The notes beneath the pieces were generated by a model. That model saw only the letters and a program-made list of their open reading frames with translations, was not told where the DNA came from and made no database searches. DNA of 64,000 nt, taken from assembly GCF_004114535.1 (NCBI RefSeq), contig NZ_LBJC01000020.1, positions 372,001-436,000 on the forward strand. The letters run 5' to 3'. Of this stretch, positions 8,479 to 20,423 are shown one piece after another. Made by a program: the position numbers and the translations under genes. The stretch comes from Bradyrhizobium nanningense (GTDB taxonomy: Bacteria; Pseudomonadota; Alphaproteobacteria; Rhizobiales; Xanthobacteraceae). The first letter of the stretch is position 1; every line of letters starts with the position of its first letter.

Positions 8479-8628
8479 ATCGCTATCGAGATCGTCCTGG
8501 CACGACGTTGCGCGTTGCGTGCGCGCAACAGTCCGGCAACCATCCGCGAGCTTGTCGCGCGCCGCTAACTTTTCGAAAAAGATTTGACCGCAATTTCTCC
8601 CGCGGGAATGACGAGGGAGTTTTCGGAC

Positions 8629-8826
8629 ATGAACGGTCACGCCATCTTGGAGAACGTGCGACGCTATCGCGGCATCGCATCGCTCTATCGCCAGACCGCT
8701 GCATTCCGCCCGGGCCAGAGCTGGTCGCTGCTGGAGCAGGCGCGGGAGTGGGAAGCGCGGGCGCTGTCGGAGCTGGAAGCCTATTTCGCGTTGCGCACGG
8801 ACTACGCCGCTCCGCTCGCAGCCTGA
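8629..8826 (+). CDS. Small conserved protein, paralogue of the gene at 20196
   Basis: A 65-residue product containing ENVRRYRGIASLYRQTAAFRP and a WSLLEQAREWEARALSELEAYF helix. A close paralogue (ENVRRYRALASLCRQQAAYRP...) lies at 20196-20408 on the other side of the cbb operon. The shared region starts just after this ATG, which favours it over two upstream in-frame ATGs (8584, 8608). GAGGGAG lies 11 bases upstream. Function unknown, with no signal peptide or membrane segment. Confidence 0.65.
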   Translation: MNGHAILENVRRYRGIASLYRQTAAFRPGQSWSLLEQAREWEARALSELEAYFALRTDYAAPLAA

Positions 8827-8964
8827 TCGTTAACGACCGGCGCAGCCGTGAACCGGCCCGCCGCAGGCGCGATCGCCCTCGTGGCAATTACGGAGTTGTC
8901 TCGCGCGGCGCCTGTGCTAGCAACGGGCCGATCGAAATCTCCTTCACGCCGGCCGGGGCAAGCA

Positions 8965-9057
8965 ATGACCACCTTCAACCGCATCTTCACGACGGAGCGC
9001 CTGCTCCAGATCATCGTGATCCTGGCGGCCACCGTCGCGATGAAGCTGATGAGCTGA
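8965..9057 (+). CDS. Possible 30-residue single-helix membrane peptide
   Basis: MTTFNRIFTTERLLQIIVILAATVAMKLMS is too short for statistics, but it has a clean hydrophobic helix with a positive N-side. A purine-rich GGGGCAAG precedes the ATG. It ends 11 bases before the convergent cbbR stop. Confidence 0.35.
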   Translation: MTTFNRIFTTERLLQIIVILAATVAMKLMS

Positions 9058-9068
9058 GCGCCGGCGGA

Positions 9069-10046
9069 TTATCCTCCGCCGAACTCGGGCACGTCGGGCA
9101 GGTAGTTCGACCCTTCCGAGCCCAGAAAATCGAACATCGCCTGCGCCGGCGGCAGCAGTACCTTGTCGCTGCGGCGGATCACGTACCATTGCCGCACGAT
9201 CGGCAGGCCCGCGACGTCGAGCACGACGAGCCGGCCCTCGGCGAGCTCATGCGCCACCGTGTGGGCCGAGATGAAGGCGATGCCGAGCCCGGCGATGACC
9301 GCCTGCTTGATGGTTTCGTTGCTGCTCATCTCCATGCCGATGATCGGCTCGAGGTCGGACTTCTGGAACATGCCCTCCATCAGCGTCCGCGTGCCCGAGC
9401 CGGGCTCGCGGGTGAGGAAGGTTTCGTGCACGAGATCGGTCAGGTTGAGGCCGGAATCCTTCTCCAGCCAGTGCCCCTTGCGCGCGACGATGATGTGCGG
9501 GTTGCGCCCGAGCTGGCGGACGTCGACGGAGACGTCGGCCGGTGGCCGACCCATCACCGCGAAATCGAGGTCGTAGCCGTGCATGGCCTCGCGGATCTCC
9601 TCGCGATTACCGATGGCGAGCTTGATCTCGATCTTGGGGTACCGCTTGGAGAACGCCGCGATCGCATGCGGCACGAAATATTTCGCGGTCGAGACCGCGC
9701 CGAGATGCACGGTGCCGCCGGTCCGGCCCGCGAGCAGGTCAAGCGCGCCCTGACAGTCCATGATGGCGGCCTCGACCCGCTCGGCCAGCGTCAGCACCTC
9801 CTTGCCCGCCTCGGTCAGCAGCATGCCGTCGCCGGTCCGCTGCACCAGCGGCAGGCCGGCGAGATCCTGAAGCTGCCGCAGCTGCTGGGTCACGGCCGGC
9901 TGGGTCAGCCCGAGATGCCCGGAGGCCGCCGTCACGCTGCCCTTGACCGAGAGCGCCGCAAGCGAGCGCAGCTGCCGGATCGTCAGATGCCGGAGCTGAG
10001 CCGCCGCATGGCTGGGGCCATTATAAGAAAATTCTTTGACGCTCAT
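9069..10046 (-). CDS. cbbR: LysR-type regulator of the cbb operon (CbbR)
   Basis: A 325-residue LTTR. The N-terminal winged helix-turn-helix (about 20-80) contains SLAALSVKGSVTAASGHLGLTQPAVTQQLRQLQ, and a periplasmic-binding-protein-like co-inducer domain follows (about 105-310). It is divergent from cbbF with 120 bases between start codons, the classic arrangement for CbbR, which activates cbb genes in response to Calvin-cycle metabolites. The first codons overlap an AT-rich dyad region, which would allow autorepression. Confidence 0.92.
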   Translation of the reverse strand: MSVKEFSYNGPSHAAAQLRHLTIRQLRSLAALSVKGSVTAASGHLGLTQPAVTQQLRQLQDLAGLPLVQRTGDGMLLTEAGKEVLTLAERVEAAIMDCQGALDLLAGRTGGTVHLGAVSTAKYFVPHAIAAFSKRYPKIEIKLAIGNREEIREAMHGYDLDFAVMGRPPADVSVDVRQLGRNPHIIVARKGHWLEKDSGLNLTDLVHETFLTREPGSGTRTLMEGMFQKSDLEPIIGMEMSSNETIKQAVIAGLGIAFISAHTVAHELAEGRLVVLDVAGLPIVRQWYVIRRSDKVLLPPAQAMFDFLGSEGSNYLPDVPEFGGG

Positions 10047-10071
10047 TATGAATAGAAATTTTCCTTATTAA
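10046..10071. promoter_or_regulatory. Probable CbbR operator between cbbR and cbbF
   Basis: A 26-base AT-rich imperfect dyad, TTA at one end and TAA at the other around an AAATTT-like centre, stands out in otherwise GC-rich DNA. A related half (TTATAAGAAAATTC) lies at 10021-10034 inside the cbbR start region. LTTR sites follow T-N11-A, and CbbR sites are described as TNA-N7/8-TNA repeats. Placement and composition fit, but binding is inferred. Confidence 0.6.
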
Positions 10072-10166
10072 GCCGCCCCTGTCAATCTCCTGATGCCGGG
10101 ACTGATCGCACCAACCTCCAGCGGGGAGGCAATTGGAGGCGGCGCCGGCAAAGGGGATGGACGCAG

Positions 10167-11204
10167 ATGACCGGGCAACTCAGGCTGGACGATCACCTTC
10201 AACGGTATTCCGAGACCGCGCCGCATGCGCTGGCCGTGGCAGCCGCGGTCGATGCCATCGCGGCGGCAGCCATCGAGATCGCCGACCTCATCGCCGCGGG
10301 CGATCTTGCGGACGCCTCCGGCCTGACCACCGGCCGCAACAGCGACGGCGACCTCCAGCGCGACCTCGACGTGCAGGCCGATGCGATCCTGCGCCGCTGC
10401 CTCAGCAAGATGCCGATCGCAGCGCTCGCCTCGGAAGAGATGCGCGAGGCTCAGATCGGCGATCGCGAGGCAAAGATCTGCATCGCGATTGATCCGCTCG
10501 ACGGCTCCTCCAACATCGACATCAACATGACCGTGGGCACGATCTTCTCGATCCTGCCCGCCCCGGACGACCTGACGCTCGCCTTCCATCAGCGCGGCTC
10601 GGCGCAGCTCGCGGCGGGCTTCGTCACCTACGGTCCGCAGACCTCCCTGGTGCTGACGCTCGGCGAGGGCGTCGACATCTTCACGCTCGACCGCAAGGCG
10701 GGCTGCTTCCGCCTCACGCGCAGCGGCGTGCAGATCGCCGAGGCCTGCGAGGAATTCGCGATCAATTCGTCGAACCGTAGGCACTGGGATCCGCCGGTGC
10801 GTGCCTTCATCGACGAATGTCTCGCCGGCGTCGATGGGCCCGCCAACCACGATTTCAACATGCGCTGGGTCGGCTCGCTGGTTGCCGAGGCCTATCGCAT
10901 CCTCACCCGCGGCGGCATCTTCCTCTACCCTTCCGACGCGCGTCCCGGCTACGGCGACGGCCGCTTGCGCCTGACTTACGAGGCGCACCCGATGGCGATG
11001 ATCATCGAGCAGGCCGGCGGCTCCGCCACGACGGGACGCGAGCGCATCCTCGACCTCTCAGCGCAGAGCCTGCACCAGCGCGTGCCGCTGATCATGGGCT
11101 CAAGCAACGAGGTGCGCCGCGTCGAGGAGCTGCATTGCGATCCGCTGCTGGTCGCCAGCGTCTCCGCACCGCTGTTCGCGCGGCGCGGCTTCTTCCGGTT
11201 GTGA
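10167..11204 (+). CDS. cbbF: Fructose-1,6-bisphosphatase class I
   Basis: A 345-residue enzyme. The metal-binding signature [14 protein letters not shown] lies near residues 107-120, with SEEM before it and [37 protein letters not shown] in the second half, as in class I FBPases. It removes the C1 phosphate of fructose (and probably sedoheptulose) bisphosphate to regenerate RuBP precursors. It is the first gene of the operon, 12 bases before cbbP. Confidence 0.95.
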   Translation: MTGQLRLDDHLQRYSETAPHALAVAAAVDAIAAAAIEIADLIAAGDLADASGLTTGRNSDGDLQRDLDVQADAILRRCLSKMPIAALASEEMREAQIGDREAKICIAIDPLDGSSNIDINMTVGTIFSILPAPDDLTLAFHQRGSAQLAAGFVTYGPQTSLVLTLGEGVDIFTLDRKAGCFRLTRSGVQIAEACEEFAINSSNRRHWDPPVRAFIDECLAGVDGPANHDFNMRWVGSLVAEAYRILTRGGIFLYPSDARPGYGDGRLRLTYEAHPMAMIIEQAGGSATTGRERILDLSAQSLHQRVPLIMGSSNEVRRVEELHCDPLLVASVSAPLFARRGFFRL

Positions 11205-11216
11205 GCGAGGCGTCCC

Positions 11217-12092
11217 ATGTCCAGGAAGCATCCGATCATCTCGATCACCGGCTCCTCCGGCGCCGGCACCACCTCGGTGAAGAAGACGTTCGAGCAGATT
11301 TTTTTCCGCGAGAAGGTCAACGCGGCCTACATCGAGGGTGACGCCTTCCACCGCTACGACCGCGCCGAGATGCGCGCGCAGATGGCCAAGGAGGCTGATC
11401 GAGGCAACAAGCATTTCAGCCATTTCAGCCCCGAGACCAACCTGTTCGAGGAGCTGGAGCGTGCGTTCCGAGATTATGGCGAGACCGGCACGGCGGTGAC
11501 GCGGCACTATGTTCACGACGCCGAGGAATCGGCGCTGCACGGCGTGGCGCCCGGCACATTCACCGATTGGGAGAAGCTGCCGGAGAACTCGGACCTGTTG
11601 TTCTACGAGGGCCTGCACGGCGCCGTGGTTACCGACAAGGTCAATGTCGCGCGCTATGCCGACCTCAAGATCGGCGTCGTTCCGGTCATCAATCTCGAAT
11701 GGATCCAGAAGCTGCATCGCGATCGCAGCGCGCGCGGCTATTCGACCGAGGCGGTCACCGACACCATCCTGCGGCGGATGCCCGACTACATCCACTACAT
11801 CTGCCCGCAATTTACCGAGACCGACATCAACTTCCAGCGCGTGCCGACGGTGGACACCTCCAATCCGTTCGTCGCGCGCTGGATCCCGACGCCGGACGAA
11901 TCGATGGTGGTGATCCGCTTCAAGAACCCGCGCGGCATCGACTTCCCTTATCTGCTGTCGATGCTGCCGCAGAGCTGGATGTCGCGCGCGAATTCCATCG
12001 TCTGCCCCGGCGCGAAGCTCGATCTCGCGATGCAGCTGATCCTGACGCCGCTGATCATGCAGCTCATCGAGCGCAAGCGGAACCTGAAGTGA
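11217..12092 (+). CDS. cbbP: Phosphoribulokinase
   Basis: A 291-residue protein of the short proteobacterial type. The P-loop variant GSSGAGTTS lies at about residues 11-19, followed by [13 protein letters not shown] and the [10 protein letters not shown] region. It makes ribulose-1,5-bisphosphate from ribulose-5-phosphate and ATP. It sits between cbbF and cbbT in the same orientation. Confidence 0.95.
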   Translation: MSRKHPIISITGSSGAGTTSVKKTFEQIFFREKVNAAYIEGDAFHRYDRAEMRAQMAKEADRGNKHFSHFSPETNLFEELERAFRDYGETGTAVTRHYVHDAEESALHGVAPGTFTDWEKLPENSDLLFYEGLHGAVVTDKVNVARYADLKIGVVPVINLEWIQKLHRDRSARGYSTEAVTDTILRRMPDYIHYICPQFTETDINFQRVPTVDTSNPFVARWIPTPDESMVVIRFKNPRGIDFPYLLSMLPQSWMSRANSIVCPGAKLDLAMQLILTPLIMQLIERKRNLK

Positions 12093-12120
12093 CGAAAACC
12101 AACGACAATGGGAGGATCCG

Positions 12121-14151
12121 ATGAACATCTCGGTTCATGCCGAAGCCGACCTCAATGCGGTCGCGCACAATGATCTCGCGAACGCCGTCCGCTTCCTCGC
12201 GGTCGATGCCATCGAGACGTCGCAGTCGGGCCATCCCGGCCTGCCCATGGGCATGGCCGATGTCGCGACCGTACTGTTCTCGCGCTTCCTGAAATTCGAC
12301 TCGGCGCATCCCAATTGGCCGGACCGCGATCGCTTCGTGCTGTCGGCCGGTCATGGCTCGATGCTGCTCTATGCCCTGCTGCATCTGACCGGCGGCGACG
12401 TCAGCCTCGACGATATCAAGGCCTTCCGGCAATGGGGCTCGAAGACGCCGGGCCATCCGGAATACGGCCATACGCCGGGCGTGGAGACCACGACAGGGCC
12501 GCTGGGGCAGGGGATCGCAACCGCGGTCGGCATGGCGCTCGCCGAACGGATGGCCAATGCGCGGCATGGCGACGGCCTCGTCGATCACTTCACTTATGTG
12601 ATCGCCGGCGACGGCTGTCTCATGGAAGGCCTCAGCCAGGAGGCGATCTCGCTCGCCGGCCATCTCGGGCTCGGCCGACTGATCGTGCTGTTCGACGACA
12701 ACGGGATCTCGATCGACGGACCGACCTCGCTGGCCACGTCCGACGATCAGCTCGCGCGTTTCGCCGCCTCTGGCTGGTCGGTACGCAGCATCGACGGGCA
12801 CGATCCCGAAGCGATTGCGCAGGCGATCGCAGAGGAGCGGGAGACTGCAAAACCGTCGCTGATCGCCTGCCGCACCATCATCGGCTACGGCGCGCCGGAT
12901 CGGCAAGGCACGGAGAAGGCCCATGGTGCGCCGCTTGGGATCGAGCAGGCCGCGGCAGCGCGGCGGGCGCTCGGCTGGGACTATCAACCCTTCGTGGTGC
13001 CGATGCCGGTGCTAAAGGCATGGCGGATGATCGGGCAGCGCGGACAAGTCGATCGGCTCGCCTGGCTCGATCGCTATGAACGCGCGACACCCGAGCAGCG
13101 CGATCTGTTCGTCGAGGGCAAGGCCGTCGCTCTGCCTGCCGCCTATGCGCTGGCCGCCGCGAAATTACGGGAGCGCTTTGCTAGCGAACGTCCGAAGCTC
13201 GCGACACGGCAGGCCTCGCAACAGGTGCTCGATGGCATCGCCGGGACGATTGCCGGTTTGGTCGGCGGCTCCGCGGACCTGACGCATTCGAACCTCACGC
13301 ACGCCAAGGCGCAAGCTCCCGTCAAGCGCGGCGCTTTCGCCGGCGACTACATCCACTACGGCATCCGCGAGCACGGCATGGCCGCCGCGATGAACGGCCT
13401 CGCGCTCCATGGCGGCTTCATTCCCTATGGCGGCACCTTCCTGGCGTTCTCCGATTACAGCCGGCCCGCGATCCGCCTTGCGGCGCTGATGCGGCTGCGG
13501 GTCATCCACGTGATGACCCACGACTCGATCGGCCTCGGCGAGGACGGCCCGACGCACCAGCCGGTCGAGCATCTCGCCTCGCTGCGCGTCATTCCGAATC
13601 TTCTGGTGTTCCGTCCCGCCGACGCGGTGGAGACACTCGAGGCCTGGGACTGCGCGCTCAGCTCCGAGAACCGTCCGTCCGTGCTGTGCCTGTCGCGGCA
13701 GGCGCTGCCGACCTTCCGCAGCGATGCGCGCGGCAGAAACCGTGTGTCACGCGGCGCCTATCTCGTCGTCTCGCCGGACGGCGGCCGCGACGTGACGCTG
13801 ATTGCGACCGGCTCGGAAGTGTCGATTGCCTTGGAAGCCGCTCGCTTGCTTGCGACTGAGTACATCCGTGCAGCCGTGGTGTCCGCACCCTGCTTCGCCC
13901 TGTTCGAGGAGCAGCCGGACGATTACCGCGCCACGGTGCTCGGCACCGCGCCGCGCGTCGGAATCGAGGCGGCCGTCGCCGGTGATTGGCATCGCTGGCT
14001 CGGCGCCGAGGGCGAATTCGTCGGCATGCGCGGCTTCGGCGCCTCGGCGCCGGCGCCGGTGCTGTATCGCGAATTCGGCATCACGCCGCAGAGTATTGCA
14101 GAGGCGGCCAGGCGCTCCGTCGCACGTCGGAACCAGGGAAAATCAGCATGA
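12121..14151 (+). CDS. cbbT: Transketolase
   Basis: A 676-residue enzyme of full length. The TPP motif [32 protein letters not shown] lies near residues 162-193. The [11 protein letters not shown]-terminal region, [19 protein letters not shown] and the pyrimidine-domain [18 protein letters not shown] are all present. It moves two-carbon units in the regenerative part of the Calvin cycle. The start follows GGGAGGATCCG. Its stop overlaps the cbbG ATG by four bases. Confidence 0.95.
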   Translation: MNISVHAEADLNAVAHNDLANAVRFLAVDAIETSQSGHPGLPMGMADVATVLFSRFLKFDSAHPNWPDRDRFVLSAGHGSMLLYALLHLTGGDVSLDDIKAFRQWGSKTPGHPEYGHTPGVETTTGPLGQGIATAVGMALAERMANARHGDGLVDHFTYVIAGDGCLMEGLSQEAISLAGHLGLGRLIVLFDDNGISIDGPTSLATSDDQLARFAASGWSVRSIDGHDPEAIAQAIAEERETAKPSLIACRTIIGYGAPDRQGTEKAHGAPLGIEQAAAARRALGWDYQPFVVPMPVLKAWRMIGQRGQVDRLAWLDRYERATPEQRDLFVEGKAVALPAAYALAAAKLRERFASERPKLATRQASQQVLDGIAGTIAGLVGGSADLTHSNLTHAKAQAPVKRGAFAGDYIHYGIREHGMAAAMNGLALHGGFIPYGGTFLAFSDYSRPAIRLAALMRLRVIHVMTHDSIGLGEDGPTHQPVEHLASLRVIPNLLVFRPADAVETLEAWDCALSSENRPSVLCLSRQALPTFRSDARGRNRVSRGAYLVVSPDGGRDVTLIATGSEVSIALEAARLLATEYIRAAVVSAPCFALFEEQPDDYRATVLGTAPRVGIEAAVAGDWHRWLGAEGEFVGMRGFGASAPAPVLYREFGITPQSIAEAARRSVARRNQGKSA

Positions 14152-15155
14152 GCTTGCGTGTCGCCATCAACGGGTTTGGCCGGATCGGTCGCAACGTGCT
14201 GCGTGCGATCGTCGAGTCCCGCCGCAACGATATCGAGGTGGTCGCGATCAACGATCTCGGTTCGGTCGAGACCAATGCGCATCTGTTGCGCTTCGACTCG
14301 GTCCATGGCCGCTTTCCGGGCGACGTCAAAGTCGACGGCGATACGATCGATATCGGAGGCGGTCCGATCAAGGTGACTGCGATCAAAGATCCGGCGCAGC
14401 TGCCGCATCGTGCGCTCGGCATCGACATCGCATTGGAATGCACGGGCTTGTTCACCTCGCGGGAGAAGGCCGCCGCGCATCTTGAGGCCGGCGCAAAGCG
14501 CGTGCTGGTCTCGGCGCCGGCGAGCGAGGTCGATCTCACCGTCGTATTCGGTGTCAACCATCTCGCGCTGACCGGTGATCACATCGTGGTCTCCAATGCC
14601 TCGTGCTCGACCGACTGCCTCGCGCCGCTCGCGCAGGTGCTGGACGAGGCCGTCGGGATCGAGAAGGGCTTCATGACCACGATCCACTCTTACACCGGCG
14701 ACCAACCGACGCTCGATACGTTTCACAAGGACCTCTATCGCGCCCGCGCCGCGGCGCTGTCGATGATCCCGACCACGACCGGTGCGGCCAAGGCGGTGGG
14801 GCTGGTGCTGCCGGCCCTGAAGGGCAAGCTCGACGGTGTGGCGATCCGTGTGCCGACGCCGAACGTTTCGGTGGTCGATTTCAAGTTCGTCGCCAGGCGC
14901 GCAACGAGCGCGAAGGAGGTCAACGAGGCGGTTCAGGCAGCTGCCAAGGGACGGTTGAAGGACATTCTGGGAGCGACCGACGCGCCGAATGTCTCCACCG
15001 ACTTCAACCACGATCCGCGCTCGAGCATCGTGCATCTCGACCAGACCAAAGTCATGGACGGCAATCTGGTGCGGGTCATGAGCTGTTACGACAACGAATG
15101 GGGCTTTTCCAACCGCATGGCCGACACCGCCGCTGCGATGGGCCGGCTGATCTGA
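14148..15155 (+). CDS. cbbG: Glyceraldehyde-3-phosphate dehydrogenase (type I)
   Basis: A 335-residue enzyme. The start is fixed by the conserved [20 protein letters not shown]ossmann opening at ATG 14148; in-frame ATGs further upstream lie inside cbbT. The catalytic Cys153 is in [12 protein letters not shown], and the [11 protein letters not shown] and [33 protein letters not shown] segments are intact. In this operon it should reduce 1,3-bisphosphoglycerate. Cofactor preference is unresolved: Asp34 (NDLG) after the second strand usually favours NAD. Confidence 0.93.
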   Translation: MSLRVAINGFGRIGRNVLRAIVESRRNDIEVVAINDLGSVETNAHLLRFDSVHGRFPGDVKVDGDTIDIGGGPIKVTAIKDPAQLPHRALGIDIALECTGLFTSREKAAAHLEAGAKRVLVSAPASEVDLTVVFGVNHLALTGDHIVVSNASCSTDCLAPLAQVLDEAVGIEKGFMTTIHSYTGDQPTLDTFHKDLYRARAAALSMIPTTTGAAKAVGLVLPALKGKLDGVAIRVPTPNVSVVDFKFVARRATSAKEVNEAVQAAAKGRLKDILGATDAPNVSTDFNHDPRSSIVHLDQTKVMDGNLVRVMSCYDNEWGFSNRMADTAAAMGRLI

Positions 15156-15187
15156 GCTGACGGAAAGACAGGAAACGGAGAATTCCC

Positions 15188-16273
15188 TTGGCACGTATTA
15201 CCCTTCGACAATTGCTCGACCACGCCGCGTCTCATGGCTACGCGGTGCCGGCATTCAACATCAACAACATGGAGCAGGGCATCGCGATCATGCAGGCAGC
15301 CGCCGAGGTCGATGCGCCCGTGATCATCCAGGCCTCGCGCGGCGCGCGCAGCTACGCCGGCGATCTCATGCTCTCGCACATGATCGACGCGCTGGAGCGG
15401 ACCTATCCGGACATCCCGCTTTGCATGCACCAGGATCACGGCAATGACGAAGCGACCTGCGCGTCCGCGATCGCCCACGGCTTCACGTCCGTCATGATGG
15501 ACGGCTCGCTCAAAGCCGATGCCAAGACGGCGGCCGATTACGACTACAATGTCGCGATCACCCGCCGCGTCGTCGATCTCGCCCATTGGGTCGGCGCCTC
15601 CGTCGAAGGCGAGCTCGGCGTGCTCGGCTCGCTGGAGCACGGCGGCGGCGAGCAGGAAGATGGTCACGGGGTCGAGGGCAAGGTCAGTCATGACCAGCTC
15701 TTGACCGATCCCGACCAGGCGGTCGACTTCGTCCAGGCCACCAAGGTCGATGCGCTCGCCATCGCGATGGGTACCTCGCACGGCGCCTACAAGTTCAGCC
15801 GCAAGCCGGACGGCGACATCCTGGCGATGCGAGTGGTCGAGGAGATCCACCGCCGTCTGCCAAACACGCATCTGGTGATGCACGGCTCCTCCTCGGTGCC
15901 GCAGCCGCTGCAGGACATGTTCAACCAGTTCGGCGGCGAGATGCCGCAGACCTGGGGCGTGCCGGTCGAGGAGATCGTCCGTGGCATCAAGAGCGGCGTA
16001 CGCAAGGTCAACATCGACACCGATTGTCGGCTGGCGATGACCGCGGTGTTCCGCCAGGTCGCCGCGCAAACGCGCTCGGAGTTCGATCCGCGCAAATTCC
16101 TCAAGCCCGCGATGGATGCGATGCGCGAGCTTTGCCGCGAACGTTTCGAGCAGTTCGGCACGGCCGGCAACGCGAGCAAGATCAAGGTCATTCCCTTGAG
16201 CGAAATGGCACGGCGCTATCACGCGGGCGAGCTCGATCCGCGCGTCGACGCCCGCGAGCCGGTTGCGGCCTGA
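15188..16273 (+). CDS. cbbA: Fructose/sedoheptulose-bisphosphate aldolase, class II
   Basis: A 361-residue zinc aldolase. [29 protein letters not shown] carries the zinc-binding His and catalytic Asp, and GTSHGAYKF and [10 protein letters not shown] supply the other metal and phosphate sites. The start is TTG 15188, eight bases after CGGAG. It condenses DHAP with GAP or erythrose-4-phosphate. It lies 32 bases after cbbG and 39 before cbbL. Confidence 0.94.
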   Translation: MARITLRQLLDHAASHGYAVPAFNINNMEQGIAIMQAAAEVDAPVIIQASRGARSYAGDLMLSHMIDALERTYPDIPLCMHQDHGNDEATCASAIAHGFTSVMMDGSLKADAKTAADYDYNVAITRRVVDLAHWVGASVEGELGVLGSLEHGGGEQEDGHGVEGKVSHDQLLTDPDQAVDFVQATKVDALAIAMGTSHGAYKFSRKPDGDILAMRVVEEIHRRLPNTHLVMHGSSSVPQPLQDMFNQFGGEMPQTWGVPVEEIVRGIKSGVRKVNIDTDCRLAMTAVFRQVAAQTRSEFDPRKFLKPAMDAMRELCRERFEQFGTAGNASKIKVIPLSEMARRYHAGELDPRVDAREPVAA

Positions 16274-17773
<1,500 letters not shown>

Positions 17774-17784
17774 GGAGATTTGAC

Positions 17785-18192
17785 ATGAAGCTGACTCAAG
17801 GCTGCTTCTCGTTCCTGCCCGATCTCACCGACGATCAGATCACCAAGCAGGTGCAATATTGCCTGACCAAGGGTTGGGCGGTGAACATCGAGTTCACTGA
17901 CGATCCGCATCCCCGCAATACTTATTGGGAGATGTGGGGCCTGCCGATGTTCGACCTTCAGGACGCCGCCGGCGTGATGATGGAGCTCGCCGAATGCCGC
18001 AGGGTGTACGGTAACAGCTACATCCGCATCAGCGGCTTCGATTCCAGCCATGGCTGGGAATCGGTGCGGATTTCCTTCCTCGTCAACCGGCCGCCGCAAG
18101 AGGCGGAGTTCGAGCTGGTGCGGCAGGAAGTCGGCGGCCGCGCGATCCGTTACACCACGGTTCGGAAGCCGGCCGCCCACGCCTCTCAATAG
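17785..18192 (+). CDS. cbbS: RuBisCO small subunit, form IC
   Basis: A 135-residue subunit with MKLTQGCFSFLPDLTDDQI at the start, EFTDDPHPRNTYWEMWGLPMFD in the middle and a C-terminal extension (ISFLVNRPPQEAEFELVRQEVGGRAIRYTTV). That extension forms the beta-hairpin typical of red-type enzymes. It caps the L8 core to give L8S8. It directly follows cbbL and precedes cbbX by about 105 noncoding bases. Confidence 0.96.
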   Translation: MKLTQGCFSFLPDLTDDQITKQVQYCLTKGWAVNIEFTDDPHPRNTYWEMWGLPMFDLQDAAGVMMELAECRRVYGNSYIRISGFDSSHGWESVRISFLVNRPPQEAEFELVRQEVGGRAIRYTTVRKPAAHASQ

Positions 18193-18297
18193 CCATTCTC
18201 TTCTCTCTTCCGCGCGGAGCTCTCCCTGCTCCGTATCCTTGGCGGACCACTGCTTCGCCGCTCCCCCGCGGCGAAGCTCTTTTCTTCGAGGGTAGCT

Positions 18298-19230
18298 ATG
18301 CTGGATGTTCCCCACGCAACCACGACCGAGCCCGGCGAGACCCATTTCGATCTCCGCAAGGAAGCTGAAGCGGCCGGGATCACCGACACGCTTCAGCAGC
18401 TCGAGCGGGAGCTGGTCGGATTGAGGCCGGTGAAGAGCCGCGTGCGCCAGATTGCCTCACTGCTGCTGATCGAACGTATCAGGCAGCGCGCGGGCCTGGC
18501 CTCCGCGCCGCCGACGCTGCACATGTCGTTCACAGGCAATCCCGGCACCGGCAAGACCACGGTGGCGCTGCGCATGGCCAAGATCCTCCACGGCCTCGGC
18601 TTCGTGCGGCGCGGGCAGGTGATCTCGGTCACACGTGACGATCTCGTCGGCCAATATATCGGCCACACCGCGCCGAAGACCAAGGAGATCCTGAAGAAGG
18701 CGATGGGCGGCGTGTTGTTCATCGACGAGGCCTATTACCTCCATCGCCCCGACAACGAGCGCGACTACGGCCAGGAGGCCATCGAGATCCTGCTCCAGGT
18801 GATGGAGAACCAGCGCGAGGACCTCGTCGTGATCCTCGCCGGCTATGGCGAGCGAATGACGAGCTTCTTCGCTTCCAATCCCGGCTTCCGCTCGCGCATC
18901 GCCCACCACATCGAATTCCCCGACTATGCGGAGGCCGAGCTGCTCGTCATTGCCGAGCTGATGCTGAAGGAGCGGGGTTATCGCTTCTCGGCCGCGGCAC
19001 GGGAGGCGTTCGAAAAATACATCGCGCTGCGCCGGACCCAGCCGTTCTTCTCCAATGCGCGCTCGATCCGCAATGCCGTCGACCGCATCCGGCTGCGGCA
19101 GGCCGATCGCCTGGTGTCCGATCTCGATCGCATGCTCGATGTCGCCGACCTCGAAACCATCGATCCCATGGACGTCCTGGCGAGCCGCGTTTTCAGCGGC
19201 GGCGCCGATACGCGGAGTGCAAAGCCATGA
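18298..19230 (+). CDS. cbbX: Red-type RuBisCO activase CbbX (AAA+)
   Basis: A 310-residue AAA+ ATPase. Walker [10 protein letters not shown] is at 80-88, Walker B VLFIDEA at 139-145, and sensor and arginine-finger segments lie around [11 protein letters not shown] and NPGFRSRI. CbbX hexamers remodel inhibited red-type RuBisCO by pulling on the CbbL C-terminal tail. Its position directly after cbbLS and its length are standard. The stop overlaps the cbbE start by four bases. Confidence 0.96.
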   Translation: MLDVPHATTTEPGETHFDLRKEAEAAGITDTLQQLERELVGLRPVKSRVRQIASLLLIERIRQRAGLASAPPTLHMSFTGNPGTGKTTVALRMAKILHGLGFVRRGQVISVTRDDLVGQYIGHTAPKTKEILKKAMGGVLFIDEAYYLHRPDNERDYGQEAIEILLQVMENQREDLVVILAGYGERMTSFFASNPGFRSRIAHHIEFPDYAEAELLVIAELMLKERGYRFSAAAREAFEKYIALRRTQPFFSNARSIRNAVDRIRLRQADRLVSDLDRMLDVADLETIDPMDVLASRVFSGGADTRSAKP

Positions 19231-19964
19231 CCAGAGAGATCATCATCGCCCCCTCGATCCTGGCTGCGGATTTCGCGCGTCTCGGCGAGGAGGTCGCGGC
19301 AATCGACACGGCCGGCGCCGACTGGATCCATTGCGACGTCATGGACGGACACTTCGTGCCGAACATCAGCTTCGGTGCCGACGTCATCAAGGCGATCCGG
19401 CCGACGACCAAGAAGATCTTCGACGTCCATCTCATGATCGCGCCTGTCGATCCTTATCTGGAATCGTTCGCGAAGGCCGGAGCCGACGTCATCACGGTGC
19501 ACGCCGAAGCCGGCGCCCATCTCGACCGCTCGCTGCAGGCGATCCGTGCGCTCGGCAAGAAGGCCGGTGTCAGTCTGTGTCCCGCCACGCCCGAGAGCGC
19601 GATCGCCTACGTGCTCGATCGCGTCGATCTCGTGCTGGTGATGACGGTCAATCCGGGATTTGGCGGCCAGTCCTTCCTCGAATCCCAGCTCGCGAAGATC
19701 GAACGGATCAAGGCCATGATCGGCGACCGGCCGATCCGGATCGAGGTCGACGGCGGTATCACGCGCGACAATGCGGCTGCCGTGGCGGCCGCGGGCGCCG
19801 ATACGCTGGTGGCGGGTTCGGCCGTGTTCCGCGGCAAGGGCGCCGCCGACTACGCCACCAATATTGCGGCCATTCGCCTCGCTGCCGAGGCCGGCCGAGT
19901 TCCGCACGTGCAAGTCAGTTCTGCGCAGCGGGTACGCGTAGGCGATGGAGGTCGTCTCCGGTAG
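19227..19964 (+). CDS. cbbE: Ribulose-phosphate 3-epimerase
   Basis: A 245-residue TIM barrel. [17 protein letters not shown] opens the protein, and [16 protein letters not shown] (metal His and catalytic Asp), VHLMIAPVD and [10 protein letters not shown] follow, with EVDGGIT near the end. It interconverts xylulose- and ribulose-5-phosphate, the last regenerative step before phosphoribulokinase. It is the last recognisable cbb gene. The C-terminal 20 residues ([19 protein letters not shown]) run beyond the barrel and are probably unstructured. Confidence 0.94.
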   Translation: MTREIIIAPSILAADFARLGEEVAAIDTAGADWIHCDVMDGHFVPNISFGADVIKAIRPTTKKIFDVHLMIAPVDPYLESFAKAGADVITVHAEAGAHLDRSLQAIRALGKKAGVSLCPATPESAIAYVLDRVDLVLVMTVNPGFGGQSFLESQLAKIERIKAMIGDRPIRIEVDGGITRDNAAAVAAAGADTLVAGSAVFRGKGAADYATNIAAIRLAAEAGRVPHVQVSSAQRVRVGDGGRLR

Positions 19965-20019
19965 ACTATGTCCAATCTCGAGGCGACGCCGCAATCGGCC
20001 GAGACTGTCCGCCCTTGGC

Positions 20020-20035
20020 GGGGGGGGGGGGGGGG
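20020..20035. repeat. Homopolymer of 16 G
   Basis: A 16-base G run lies 55 bases after the cbbE stop and 160 bases before the next start codon. Its exact length is prone to slippage and sequencing error. It is noncoding in the annotation given here. Confidence 0.75.
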
Positions 20036-20195
20036 CCGAGTGTCGGTCGGCGCCAATTGGAACTTTCGCCTGAATACGCATTTCAAGAGCGGGCCGAGAT
20101 CAGGTGCGCGGTGGGCGCAGCAAATCTTTTGCATAACCGCCATTTGCCTGACGCAAATAAGGGCAATAAGCTCTGCAAATGCGAGGGAGGGTCTC

Positions 20196-20408
20196 ATGGA
20201 GAACGTACGTCGCTACCGGGCGCTGGCGTCCCTCTGTCGTCAGCAGGCGGCCTACCGGCCGCTCCAGAACTGGCAACTCCTCGGCCAGGCCGAGCATTTC
20301 GAATATCTCGCCGAGGTCGAGCTCAAGGCGCATTTCGACGCCTGCAACGTGAAGCACGACGATGGCGCCGCGGCGCCCGCGACATGGGAGGCCCCAGTCG
20401 CGGCATGA
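20196..20408 (+). CDS. Small conserved protein, paralogue of the gene at 8629
   Basis: A 70-residue product. The ATG follows GCGAGGGAGGG with good spacing, and the shared ENVRRYRALASLCRQQAAYRP and LLGQAEHFEYLAEVELKAHFD segments match the paralogue at 8629. A longer in-frame reading from 19968 would run through the poly-G tract as Gly5 and lacks a ribosome site, so I reject it. Function unknown; soluble and helical. Confidence 0.68.
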   Translation: MENVRRYRALASLCRQQAAYRPLQNWQLLGQAEHFEYLAEVELKAHFDACNVKHDDGAAAPATWEAPVAA

Positions 20409-20423
20409 CGGCGCCTGTTCGTC

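Noticed and set aside
7428..10055. An 875-codon plus-strand frame from the repeat region through cbbR
   Set aside because: It passes through inverted repeats and the antisense of cbbR; the real genes in it use other frames or the opposite strand.
19968..20195. N-terminal extension of the small gene at 20196 through the poly-G tract
   Set aside because: The extension has no ribosome site, encodes Gly5 from the G run and is absent from the paralogue.
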